This document shows, one piece after another, positions 9,204-18,334 of a DNA stretch of 22,500 bases (position 1 is the stretch's first letter; each line of letters begins with the position of its first letter). The notes beneath the pieces were generated by a model that was given only the letters and a program-made list of their open reading frames with translations, was not told where the DNA came from and ran no database searches. The DNA lies in the NCBI GenBank assembly GCA_016946835.1, contig JACVTC010000196.1, positions 1 through 22,500 of the forward strand. Direction: 5' to 3'. Source of the stretch: Neocallimastix lanati (nom. inval.) (Eukaryota; Neocallimastigomycota; Neocallimastigomycetes; Neocallimastigales; Neocallimastigaceae). The translations under genes were made by a program, and so were the position numbers.

Positions 9204-10115
9204 ATGTCCAAGGAAACAACTTTGAGCTTTAAAGAATTGAAAAAAGAATTAAGAGATATTGTGAAACTTAGCAAGGACAATTTGGATATTAAGTCCTGGG
9301 CTACTGAATTAAAACTTTGGATCAAGATACAAGGTATTACAGATCCAGAAACAATATTTAATGCTTGTTTACTTACCAGCTCTGGTGAAGTACAACGCGT
9401 TATTGAAGATTTGGGAGAAGATAGTGATGATGAAAGTGATGATTCATCAGATGAAGAAGAAGAAGATGATGAAGAAGAAAATGTTGATGATGATATTAAA
9501 TTTCCTTCCCTTGAAAAAATTATTTCAAGTCTTGAAAATTTTTACGGTATTAAAGAAGACCAAAATTTACTTCTTAAAGAACTTCGTGCAATGCGAATTA
9601 AAAGAAACGAAAAGATTAAAGACTTTAATGTAAGATATAGAACTTTGTACACTAAACTTGATAAAAAGAGAAGAAAGCGCATTGGTGTACTAGATTATAT
9701 TGATTCTATTCAAAATAATTATGAAGCCTGGAAGAAATTATCCCTTAAAGATGATATAAGTATGGATAAAGCTTTCAAAATTGCCGAGAAAGTAGATAGA
9801 CTTTCTGTAAGGAACAATAATATTAATACCTATAATGTTAATAATTCCCAACATAATCAAAATAATCAAAACAGTACTACTTCAAGACTTTATCCTAAAA
9901 GAAGAAACGAAACTTTCCAAATAAATCAAACAAATAATAAACCGAAACCTCAAGATATTATAGAAGAATCAACCCAGAAAATGAGAAATTTATCTGTTAA
10001 AACTTGCTTCTTCTGTAAGGAAGAAGGTCATTACTCATACTATTGTCCTCAATTAAATAAGATTATGGAAAAAAATAAAAAAGAAATATATTCCAAAAAG
10101 TCTTTAAACTTCTAA
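9204..10115 (+). CDS. gag: Gag (capsid/nucleocapsid) of A2
   Basis: 303 residues from the ATG in AAAATGTCC (MSKETTLSFKEL...). An in-frame ATG at 9138 would add 22 hydrophobic residues and is less likely. Residues about 1-70 and 100-210 resemble the helical capsid region of retrotransposon Gag. An acidic block rich in Asp/Glu/Ser lies around residues 73-102. An Asn/Gln-rich linker leads to one CX2CX4HX4C zinc knuckle (CFFCKEEGHYSYYC) near residues 268-281, which should bind the element RNA. The protein should assemble the virus-like particle in the cytoplasm. The frame ends six codons after the Lys-Lys of the C-terminus, directly behind a -1 frameshift heptamer, so a fraction of ribosomes should continue into pol. 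Confidence 0.9.
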   Translation: MSKETTLSFKELKKELRDIVKLSKDNLDIKSWATELKLWIKIQGITDPETIFNACLLTSSGEVQRVIEDLGEDSDDESDDSSDEEEEDDEEENVDDDIKFPSLEKIISSLENFYGIKEDQNLLLKELRAMRIKRNEKIKDFNVRYRTLYTKLDKKRRKRIGVLDYIDSIQNNYEAWKKLSLKDDISMDKAFKIAEKVDRLSVRNNNINTYNVNNSQHNQNNQNSTTSRLYPKRRNETFQINQTNNKPKPQDIIEESTQKMRNLSVKTCFFCKEEGHYSYYCPQLNKIMEKNKKEIYSKKSLNF

Positions 10116-10155
10116 ATGGGAGCAGAAGCACTCCCAATGACAAAACAATAGCTTC
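10103..10155 (+). promoter_or_regulatory. Programmed -1 frameshift site (gag to pol)
   Basis: TTTAAAC at 10103-10109 is in gag phase as T TTA AAC, a canonical X XXY YYZ slippery heptamer. After the slip, reading goes on at 10109 in the pol frame, which is open from 10079. The gag stop is at 10113-10115. After a 7-base spacer comes stem 1, TGGGAG (10117-10122) with CTCCCA (10131-10136). Its loop bases GAAGC (10125-10129) are complementary to GCTTC (10151-10155), allowing an H-type pseudoknot with a 14-base third loop. Heptamer, spacing and structure all agree with known -1 sites. Pairing was judged by eye. Confidence 0.85.
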
Positions 10156-13100
10156 ATTAAATAATTTACAAAATAATACTTTTACTAAGAATACTCCAAT
10201 TGATAATAATTCCTTTAACGAAGAATCTGAAGAATCTGATTTTAGTGACACAACTGAAAGTGAGGATGATATCATTATAAATGCTATAAAAAGAAAAATG
10301 AATGATAATAACAGCGAAAAAGAAGAAAATAATTCCAAGAAAGTACATAAAAGTTTAAAAGATAATCCACGTCCTTTCGCAACTCCTGCTTTAAGAAAGA
10401 AGAAAGAAAATGAGCTGCATAATAAACCAAATAAAGTTTATAAAAATCAAATACTTCCTTCAATTTTAACTCAACCAAATATTAACAAAGAAAAACAAAA
10501 AGAAAAGGAATTAAGAAATATGACAAGAGTAAGAGAAAGTAAAGAAGAAAACAACAATTATTCATCAAAAGGAAAGGAAAAAGTTGAATCTGAAGATATA
10601 CTTGTAATCGATAATGAAATAGAAGATATAAAAATGAATAAAGATAATCAACAAAATAAAACTAATACTTTGGAAAAATTAATTTCAACAAAAACTAAGG
10701 AAACTAATAATGGAAATACTCAATTAGTAAAAAGGAATATCAAAATGATGAATAATAAGGAACCTTACAATATTATGGATGATTTAAATAATCTTAAATC
10801 CAGTATTACGATAGGTCAACTCTTGAATGCATGTCCTAAAATTCGTTCACAATTAACTCAAGGTTTAAAGTTAGAAAAGTCTAAAATAATTGGAACTGTA
10901 GACAATGTAATAGCACGAACTTTATTAGTAAATAACTATGACCATAGCTACATAAGTAAAAGTAATGAAGTAGCCGAAGAAGACTTAGCAATGGTTGATG
11001 CAAGTGTTGACGGAGTACTAGGAAAACTTTTAATTGATTCTTGTAGTAACCTAAGCATCGTTACTAAGCAGTATTTTGATAAATTACCTGGTGAACATGA
11101 AACAGTTGGAAAAAGTCGTGGAAGAATCCAACTAGCAACACAAGATGAAGAATACTCAGAAGGAATTATTGTTCGATTACCAGTAAAAATTAATAATTAT
11201 GAATTTAATGCGGACTTTAGAATTATTGAGAAAGAAGACTCTTTTTATGATATGTTAATAAACTTTAAAACTCAAATCGATCATTGTTTATTTATTCATC
11301 CGACCTTAAACAGTTTATGTAAACTTTTGTCAGAAAGTGAATACGAAGAAATAGCTAAAATAAATAATCAATATTATGATGAAGAAAGTATAATTTGCAC
11401 TATTAGAAAAGTTAAAGAAACGAATAATGAAAAGGAAATTATAAAGGAATTAACTCCAATGGAATTTATTGAGAGTGATGAATTTTTAAGCACCTTAAAT
11501 AAAGATTATAAAGAACAAATTATTAAAATTCTCAAAGAAATGATTGACATAGTTGCCACTTCAACAGAAGAACTAACTCCTTCTAAACTTTCACCACATA
11601 AGATCCGTTTAAAAGCAAATTCAAAGCCAGTAAAATTAAGAAGTTATAGGTTAACTAAATTAAAATCAGATATCTTAAAAGAAGAACTTACAAAACTTAT
11701 TAAGAAAGGATTGATAGAACCATCCTGTTCAGAATGGTCATCTCCAGTAGTACTTATTCTAAAACACAATGGAAAGTGGCGCTTGTGCATTGACTACCGA
11801 AAAGTCAATGATATTACAGAAAAAGATTCTTATTCAGTTCCATATATAGATGAAATTTTTGATAGTCTCGGAGGAGCTAAAATATTTACAACTCTTGATT
11901 TATTTTCTGGTTTTCACCAAATCTTAATGGATGAAGAAAGCGTTGAAGTAACCACTTTCACTACTAAGTTTGGAAATTATCAATTTAAGGTTATGCCTTT
12001 TGGACTTACTGGAGCTCCCTCAACCTTCCAAAGAGAAATGAATAAAATTTTATTCCCTTTTATTGGTGAATTTGTTTATGTATTTATTGATGATGTTTTG
12101 ATCTATTCAAAAAGTATCGAAGAACATTTAATTCATATTAAACAAGTATTAGAAGTATTTAAAGAAAACAAGTTAAAAATTAATATTGAAAAGTGCCATT
12201 TTCTTCAAACTGAAGTTGATGTATTAGGTCACAAACTTACTACTAAAGGATTAAGTCCCATGGAAAGTAAAATAACAGCTATTAAGAAGTGGGAAGCCCC
12301 TTCATCAATTCATGAATTAAGATCATTTCTAGGAGCAATAGGATATTATCGTGACTTTATTCCTAAATATGCTCAAATTACCTCACCTTTATGTAAATTA
12401 TTAAAAAAGAATACTAAATATGAATGGAATAAAGAACAACAAGAAAGCTTTGAACTCCTAAAAGAAAAATTAATCAATGCACCTATTCTAAAATTTCCGT
12501 CATTTGACAAACCTTTTATCATTAGAACTGATGCTTCGTATAATGGAATTGGTGGAGTTCTTTTACAAAAAGAAGAAGAAACCGGTAAGGAGCATCCAAT
12601 ACACTTTATAAGTAGAAGTTTAAAGAAAGCCGAAAAGAATTATGGTATTACCGATTTAGAAGGAACCGCTTTGTTTTACTGTATGACTAAATTTAAATCT
12701 TATATTGAAGGAAATCCATTACCTACAACTATTTACACAGATCATAAACCATTAGTTGGTTTATTTAAGAATAAAGAACCTTTGAATGCAAGGCAAACAA
12801 GATGGTGTCTAACCGCTAGTATGCTCGGAATTAATATAAAATATGAATCAGGCAAAAAGAATGTGTTAGCTGATGCTCTTTCAAGAATGAAAAGTAAGGA
12901 AGAGAGAAAGATATTATTAACAAAAATTACTAATGGAAATAATGAAGAATTATTATCTAAAGTTATAAAGGAATTTATTAATGAAAAGTTTACTGTTATT
13001 GATGGTGAAGATTATTTTATCGACAATGGAAATTATAGAAAATTAATAACGGACGAAAATGAAAGGTTTAAATTAATTTTAGAAGCTCATAATATTGGCC

Positions 13101-14113
13101 ACGAAGGATATTACAAAACATATCAAAGACTTAAGAAAAACTTTTATTGGAATCATATGATTAAAGATATCAAAAGAATTGTTAGTAATTGTGAAAAATG
13201 CCAGTTAAATCGTCCTCAACCATATCCAGAACCAACCGAAAACCATCCAACTAAAGTGGAGGGTCCCTTTGTGCATTTAGGATTAGATATTATAGGACCG
13301 TTACCAAAAACAAGAAATAATAATCAATATATTATAGTAACTGTTGATTACTTTACCAAATGGGTTGAAGCTGAACCCACTGAAAACATAACTTCCTCTG
13401 ATATAATTAAATTTTTAATAAACGTTTTTGCAAGACATGGTGTACCTCAAGTTATTACTACTGATAATGGAGTCCAATTCACTTCTGATATGACTAAAAT
13501 CTTTCTTGATCTTTATGATGTATATGTTAAATTTGTAGCTACTTACCACCCTGAATCAAATGGCCTTACTGAAAATCGAAATAAAGAAATTGGAAAATTA
13601 CTTCGTTTATTAGGAAGGAAAAATCAAGATTGGGATGAAGTTTTACCTTCTGCTTTATGGGCACTTCGAACTACCAAAAACACAGCTACTGGACATTCTA
13701 GTTTTGAATTAGTATATGGAAGAGAAGACCAACAGCCTTATGATATAGCCATAAGAACAATTGAAAATGCAGGTAAATCATATGATGAAATTTTAATGGA
13801 AAAATTTGTTCGTCATTATCAATGGACTAGAGAAGCATGCGAAAATGTGAAGAATGCTAACAAGTATTGGGCAACAAGACGAGAAGAACAAATAAGTATG
13901 AAAAAAGGAAAAGAATTAAAGGCTGGTGATCTTGTTCTTGTTAGAAACTTTAGCCGCACTAAGCTAGAACCATATTACAATGGACCATTTAAAATTTTAA
14001 AAATTCAATTCAACACGGCAACCTTAATCGATCAGAAAACTGGGAAACAACTCGATAGGAATGTTCATTTTAAAAATTTAGTAAAGTTTAACTCCGCTTA
14101 CAGAGAAGCTTGA
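10109..14113 (+). CDS. pol: Pol of A2 (protease, RT, RNase H, integrase)
   Basis: Made as a Gag-Pol fusion by the -1 slip; the first in-frame ATG is at 10298 (1271 residues from there), but the frame is open back to 10079. Numbering from that Met: an Asn/Lys/Glu-rich linker to about 220; aspartic protease with LIDSCSN at 244-250, a DSC in place of the usual DS/TG; RT with IDYRKVND and FIDD (Asp598, Asp599); RNase H with TDASYNG (Asp745) and YTDHKPL; integrase with HX3H...CX2C from His931, then Asp997, Asp1056 and Glu1092, giving the standard DX35E spacing; C-terminal GPF module, no chromodomain. It ends AYREA just before the PPT. No broken catalytic residue was seen apart from the protease variation, which A1 shares. 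Confidence 0.92.
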   Translation, partial: LLNGSRSTPNDKTIASLNNLQNNTFTKNTPIDNNSFNEESEESDFSDTTESEDDIIINAIKRKMNDNNSEKEENNSKKVHKSLKDNPRPFATPALRKKKENELHNKPNKVYKNQILPSILTQPNINKEKQKEKELRNMTRVRESKEENNNYSSKGKEKVESEDILVIDNEIEDIKMNKDNQQNKTNTLEKLISTKTKETNNGNTQLVKRNIKMMNNKEPYNIMDDLNNLKSSITIGQLLNACPKIRSQLTQGLKLEKSKIIGTVDNVIARTLLVNNYDHSYISKSNEVAEEDLAMVDASVDGVLGKLLIDSCSNLSIVTKQYFDKLPGEHETVGKSRGRIQLATQDEEYSEGIIVRLPVKINNYEFNADFRIIEKEDSFYDMLINFKTQIDHCLFIHPTLNSLCKLLSESEYEEIAKINNQYYDEESIICTIRKVKETNNEKEIIKELTPMEFIESDEFLSTLNKDYKEQIIKILKEMIDIVATSTEELTPSKLSPHKIRLKANSKPVKLRSYRLTKLKSDILKEELTKLIKKGLIEPSCSEWSSPVVLILKHNGKWRLCIDYRKVNDITEKDSYSVPYIDEIFDSLGGAKIFTTLDLFSGFHQILMDEESVEVTTFTTKFGNYQFKVMPFGLTGAPSTFQREMNKILFPFIGEFVYVFIDDVLIYSKSIEEHLIHIKQVLEVFKENKLKINIEKCHFLQTEVDVLGHKLTTKGLSPMESKITAIKKWEAPSSIHELRSFLGAIGYYRDFIPKYAQITSPLCKLLKKNTKYEWNKEQQESFELLKEKLINAPILKFPSFDKPFIIRTDASYNGIGGVLLQKEEETGKEHPIHFISRSLKKAEKNYGITDLEGTALFYCMTKFKSYIEGNPLPTTIYTDHKPLVGLFKNKEPLNARQTRWCLTASMLGINIKYESGKKNVLADALSRMKSKEERKILLTKITNGNNEELLSKVIKEFINEKFTVIDGEDYFIDNGNYRKLITDENERFKLILEAHNIGHEGYYKTYQRLKKNFYWNHMIKDIKRIVSNCEKCQLNRPQPYPEPTENHPTKVEGPFVHLGLDIIGPLPKTRNNNQYIIVTVDYFTKWVEAEPTENITSSDIIKFLINVFARHGVPQVITTDNGVQFTSDMTKIFLDLYDVYVKFVATYHPESNGLTENRNKEIGKLLRLLGRKNQDWDEVLPSALWALRTTKNTATGHSSFELVYGREDQQPYDIAIRTIENAGKSYDEILMEKFVRHYQWTREACENVKNANKYWATRREEQISMKKGKELKAGDLVLVRNFSRTKLEPYYNGPFKILKIQFNTATLIDQKTGKQLDRNVHFKNLVKFNSAYREA

Positions 14114-14131
14114 GTCTTCGTCGGGGCATCT
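14114..14131 (+). promoter_or_regulatory. Polypurine-tract region of A2
   Basis: GTCTTCGTCGGGGCATCT between the pol stop and the LTR start TGATAAG. It is the plus-strand primer by position and is matched in A1. Confidence 0.6.
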
Positions 14132-14624
14132 TGATAAGAATGTACTAAATAATGCATTCTTAATTAAATCTACGATTTATTTCTAATACATTATGTGTAC
14201 ATTATTATTTTTGTACTTTAATAAATTTTTAAATCCAAAGATCAAAAATTAAATCAAAAATTATATTAAACTTTATATTTTTATATTAAATCTTATATTA
14301 ATAGTAATATTTTTATATATTTAAAACTTATATTAGCAATATTAATAATAAATCTTATTTTTTTTTATATTAATAATGAAAATTTGTATTAATAATATTT
14401 TTATATATTGATAATTAAAAATTTATATATTATATTTTAACTTTTATTATAAAATTTTATATCGAAATGTTTTATTTTATATTGACAAATATTTTATTTT
14501 ATTAAAAACCTTTATATTAGAATAGTATTTTTATTTTTATTTGAATATTTTAACAGATTGTAATAAAAATTTTAGCCAATTAAATAAATTCTTATTAGTA
14601 ATATTTTAGATAGATTATAAAAAG

Positions 14625-14670
<46 letters not shown>

Positions 14671-14980
14671 TTTTATTAATATTATAAATGTATTTTATTT
14701 ATATTGTTATAATTAAATTTTATATAATTGATTACAAAAATCAATTTAAATTTAATAGTTTTTATATATAAAAAGAAAAATAATAATAAAATGTAATTTA
14801 GTGGCAAGAACAACTTTTATGCCTTGAAAAAAAGTATAAATAGTTGTAAATTTTGCTACCAATTTTTAAAAATGATAAAATAAAATCAAATAAAAAAAAA
14901 AATAAATAAATAAAATAAATAAATAAATAAAATTTGTGTTTGTTTACTTTATTTTTATTTAATTCTCTAAAACCTTAACA
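14132..14980 (+). repeat. A2 3' LTR
   Basis: 849 bases, TGATAAGAATG...CTTAACA. It matches the 5' LTR apart from the A-tract, which here is AAAAAG followed by 44 A (14625-14668) against 64 A, plus one- or two-base run-length differences. Apparently few or no point substitutions. Confidence 0.92.
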
Positions 14981-14984
14981 ACTG
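14981..14984. repeat. ACTG target-site copy, right of A2
   Basis: The same tetranucleotide as at 6831-6834. It lies within the integrase-coding start of element C, read as CAGT on the minus strand. Confidence 0.8.
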
Positions 14985-15022
14985 AAGATTTCGTTACATT
15001 CTTAATGATTCAGGAACATAAA

Positions 15023-18000
15023 TCAAATTATCAAATTATCAAAAAGTAGAAATCCTTCCTCATCAATTTTTACTTTATTTATATTATTTATAGGAGGCGA
15101 AGATGAGGAATTGTTGCTTAAATAAGTTTTAATTTTACAAAATAATTCATCCGAATTTAATGAAGACAATATGGAATTAATGAGAGAATCACTAGATTTT
15201 TTACTAATTGTTAAACAATATTTTGACACAGTTCGTAAATTGGCGAATAAATGATTACTTCTTCTTGAGAGTAAATCAGGTTTACCAGACTTCTTTCCAG
15301 CACGATAAATAAGCTTAAAATCAAATCTAGATAAAAATTCGTACCAACGAATTTGTCGTTGAGAGAGCATTTCTGGTTTTCTAGGGAAAGTAAGATTTTT
15401 ATGATCAGTATAAACGATAAATTGATGTCGAGCACCTTCTAAGTAATGTCGCCATTCCTCAAGTGCTAATTTGATTGCTAACAATTCTTTATCATAAATT
15501 TGGTAATTCCTCTGACATTTAGTTAAACTTTTCGAGAGAAATGCAACGGGATGTAATTTACCTTCAAATTCTTGAGATAATACAGCACCAACAGCAAAGT
15601 TACTAGCATCAGTTTCAACTATAAAAGGTTTATCGCTGTCAGGATTTCTTAAGATAGGAGCAGAAGTAAATAAATGCTTTAATTTATCGAAAGCGTCTTG
15701 TTGATCTTTACCCCAAACAAATTCAACATTTTTTCTAGTGAGTTTGTGAATAGGATTTGCGATTTTAGCAAAATCTTTTATGAAAAGACGATAATAATTG
15801 CAAAGACCGATGAACGATTGAACTTCCTTAACGTTTGTTGGAGAAGGCCATTCTAAAATTGCTTTAACTTTTTCATTATCCATTTTTAATTCATCTTTCG
15901 AAATTACATAGCCAAGGAAAGTGGTTTCCGATTTATCAAATTCACATTTTTCCAATTTCACAACTAAATTATTTTCAAGTAATCTTTTTAATACCTTTTT
16001 AACATGTATATGATGCTCTTCGATATTATTGGAAAAGATAAGAATATCATCAATATAAGAAATGACAAAATCATCTAAATAATCACTGAGAACATCATTG
16101 ATAAAGTGCTGAAAAGTAGCAGGTGCATTCTTTAGTCCGAAAGGCATAACTAAGAATTCAAAATGCCCATATCTGGTTCTAAAGGCAGTTTTATATTCAT
16201 CGCCTTCTTTAATACGGACTAGATTATATGCAGATTTTAAATCTAGTTTCGTAAATATTTTAGCACCTTTAACTCTATCAAGTAGTTCACTAATTAAAGG
16301 TAAAGGATATGAATTACGTATCGTCATTTCATTTAACTTTCTATAATCAATAACTAAACGTAATGTACCATCTTTTTTCCTAACAAATAGAACTGGAGCA
16401 CCAGCAGGAGAAGTGGATTTTCTAATGAATCCTTTATCTAATAATTCCTTTAATTGTTTCTTTAATTCTTCACGCTCTAATTCCGTCAAAGGATACAAAG
16501 GACCATAAAATAAAATTGAATTATCTTTTAAATTTATCTCACAATCATATACTCTATGTGGAGGTAACACACTACAATTTTTTTCATTAAACACTTCTTT
16601 ATAATCTAAATAGATGATTGGTACGGTGACCGAATTTTGATTTTTATTTAAATTTTCATTTTCGTTACAAGATTTAAATTTTTTACATGAAACATTAATA
16701 TTATTACATGAATTAATATTATTACATGAGTCATTTTTAACTATACTATCACTATCATTTTCACATTCTAAACTTTTTTCTAATTCACTTTCACTAATAC
16801 TATCGTACATAAAATTATCATCTAAATCATAATCGCTATCGGATTCATCATTTATAGTTCGAACAACTCGTCCTTTGAAATATGGTTCGGGTTCGGATTC
16901 GGAGTCAGAATAGTATTTTATAGTGGATCTTGAACAGGATGGTTCTTCCCTTTTTTCTTCATCAGTTACTTTAAGTTCTTGTTCAAGAATAGCCATCTTA
17001 TTTCTCTTAGTAGTCCTTTTTCTTTTGCTTCTTCTTCTTTTTCCATTATTACAATGGCGAGCACAAAAACCAGAACTAAAAGCGATTTTCTTAGCATCAT
17101 GGTAATTACTTGGACTGTGCTTATCAATCCAAGGTAGTCCTAGAATCACATCTACATCTGGGATTCGGAGAACATAAAATTGAATAATTTCTAAGTGATT
17201 CTTATAACGTAGAATACATTTTTCAGTTTCTTTAGTGACATTAGCGATTCCATATCCAAGTCCTGAGACGCTAAAAGATTTATTGATCCTTTCTGTCTTA
17301 ATACCAAGTTTCTTTACGACCTCCGGATGGATAAAATTTAAGTCGGATCCAGAGTCAATAAGGACCTTAACCTTGCTTTCTTCAATCTCATTAGTCTTGA
17401 TAAAAAAATCTAAAATATTTGTTTTTTGGTGATTTTTGTCTTCACAAGTAACTTCCCTCATCATTAAAAGTTCTTCTTGTCCAGTAAGTCTTCTTATTCT
17501 ACGCATATTTGAAAAGTTACCCATAACACTATCATCGGTATCCTTTCCCTTCATAATTAACCTTAAGTTTTTTGGCTTTATCTTATTTGGACAATTGAAT
17601 TTAAGATGTCCGGGTTGCTTACATAGGAAACAAACGCCCTTCTTTCTTTCTTCTGAATAATCTCTCTTTTCTTCTTTATACTTTATTGGACGGTAAGTAT
17701 ATTTTCTCTCGTTGGGACCTCTTTTTATACGGTAAAGGTCGATGTCCATTGGGTCGTTATGCGTAGCAGTATTACTAAAAAATTCTACCTTTTCGTTTCT
17801 TCTAATCAAGCTTTCTATATTTAATACTGTAGTAGTTAACCTATCAAGAGATCTAGGATTTGGATCGATTAAAGCAAGTTTCTCTCTTAATGGTTGTTTT
17901 AATCCTCTAATGAACATATATATTTTTGCACTTTCATTAAAGTCAGAGTATTGAGCGATCCTTTGGAACTCTGAAATATATTCAAATACGTGACCATTCT

Positions 18001-18334
18001 TCTTTTGATAAATACGGCACAGCTTACTATTGGCAACAATGGATTCACTGGTATAATCACCGAAGTTTGATTTTAACTCTTTCACGAAGTCATCGTATGA
18101 GTTAAGTAATGGGCTATTATTCCTACGCAAGCAAGAGACCCATTCCAAAGGTTTCCCAAGCATGTAAGACATTAGGAATCTTACTCTTGCTGCATCGTTA
18201 TTAAATTGATTTGGTCGGGATTCCATTGCTAGTTCTGCCCTTGTAAGGAATCCCTCAAGGTCGCATTTTCTTCCAGTAAAGGATGGCGGCTTATTAATTA
18301 CACCAAATGCATTGTTTTCTTCGTGATTCTCCAT
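15023..18334 (-). CDS. gag-pol: Gag-protease-RT-RNase H polyprotein of element C, truncated
   Basis: 1103 residues from the first ATG (18334-18332). The frame is open a little further upstream but contains only a TTG at 18382. Approximate residues: Gag capsid domain 10-190; zinc knuckle CFLCKQPGHLKFNC about 235-248; aspartic protease LIDSGSDLNF about 325; an acidic Ser/Asn-rich insert 430-600; RT with IDYRKLNEM and YIDDIL about 760; RNase H with ETDASNF about 908 and YTDHKNL. It ends soon after RNase H. The stop is caused by an 8-base tandem duplication (CAAATTAT twice, plus-strand 15024-15039). Beyond it, in another frame, integrase N-terminal-like residues (YVPESLRM) can still be read to 14985, with one further stop. 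Gag and enzymes look intact, but without integrase this copy cannot transpose alone. Confidence 0.88.
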   Translation of the reverse strand: MENHEENNAFGVINKPPSFTGRKCDLEGFLTRAELAMESRPNQFNNDAARVRFLMSYMLGKPLEWVSCLRRNNSPLLNSYDDFVKELKSNFGDYTSESIVANSKLCRIYQKKNGHVFEYISEFQRIAQYSDFNESAKIYMFIRGLKQPLREKLALIDPNPRSLDRLTTTVLNIESLIRRNEKVEFFSNTATHNDPMDIDLYRIKRGPNERKYTYRPIKYKEEKRDYSEERKKGVCFLCKQPGHLKFNCPNKIKPKNLRLIMKGKDTDDSVMGNFSNMRRIRRLTGQEELLMMREVTCEDKNHQKTNILDFFIKTNEIEESKVKVLIDSGSDLNFIHPEVVKKLGIKTERINKSFSVSGLGYGIANVTKETEKCILRYKNHLEIIQFYVLRIPDVDVILGLPWIDKHSPSNYHDAKKIAFSSGFCARHCNNGKRRRSKRKRTTKRNKMAILEQELKVTDEEKREEPSCSRSTIKYYSDSESEPEPYFKGRVVRTINDESDSDYDLDDNFMYDSISESELEKSLECENDSDSIVKNDSCNNINSCNNINVSCKKFKSCNENENLNKNQNSVTVPIIYLDYKEVFNEKNCSVLPPHRVYDCEINLKDNSILFYGPLYPLTELEREELKKQLKELLDKGFIRKSTSPAGAPVLFVRKKDGTLRLVIDYRKLNEMTIRNSYPLPLISELLDRVKGAKIFTKLDLKSAYNLVRIKEGDEYKTAFRTRYGHFEFLVMPFGLKNAPATFQHFINDVLSDYLDDFVISYIDDILIFSNNIEEHHIHVKKVLKRLLENNLVVKLEKCEFDKSETTFLGYVISKDELKMDNEKVKAILEWPSPTNVKEVQSFIGLCNYYRLFIKDFAKIANPIHKLTRKNVEFVWGKDQQDAFDKLKHLFTSAPILRNPDSDKPFIVETDASNFAVGAVLSQEFEGKLHPVAFLSKSLTKCQRNYQIYDKELLAIKLALEEWRHYLEGARHQFIVYTDHKNLTFPRKPEMLSQRQIRWYEFLSRFDFKLIYRAGKKSGKPDLLSRRSNHLFANLRTVSKYCLTISKKSSDSLINSILSSLNSDELFCKIKTYLSNNSSSSPPINNINKVKIDEEGFLLFDNLII

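Larger units (their letters stand above)
6835..14980 (+). mobile_element. Complete Ty3/Gypsy element A2
   Basis: 8146 bp with 863-bp and 849-bp LTRs, PBS, a leader of about 1.5 kb, gag, -1 frameshift site, pol (protease, RT, RNase H, integrase), PPT, and ACTG on both sides. The domain order, with integrase after RNase H, is that of Ty3/Gypsy (Metaviridae). Both main reading frames are intact and the LTRs differ mainly in a poly(A) tract, so it may be a recent and possibly active insertion. It interrupts element C, whose integrase stops at the right boundary. Confidence 0.93.

Noticed and set aside
9361-9633. 90-codon frame within gag
   Set aside because: Met/Lys-rich shadow created by the GATGAT/GAAGAA repeats of the acidic block.
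10063-10478. Three minus-strand frames opposite the start of pol
   Set aside because: Shadows of an Asn/Lys/Glu-rich linker; no motifs.
16923-17954. Four plus-strand frames of 60-74 codons opposite the C polyprotein
   Set aside because: They are hydrophobic, Ser/Leu-rich shadows of the Glu/Lys/Asp-rich minus-strand coding frame.
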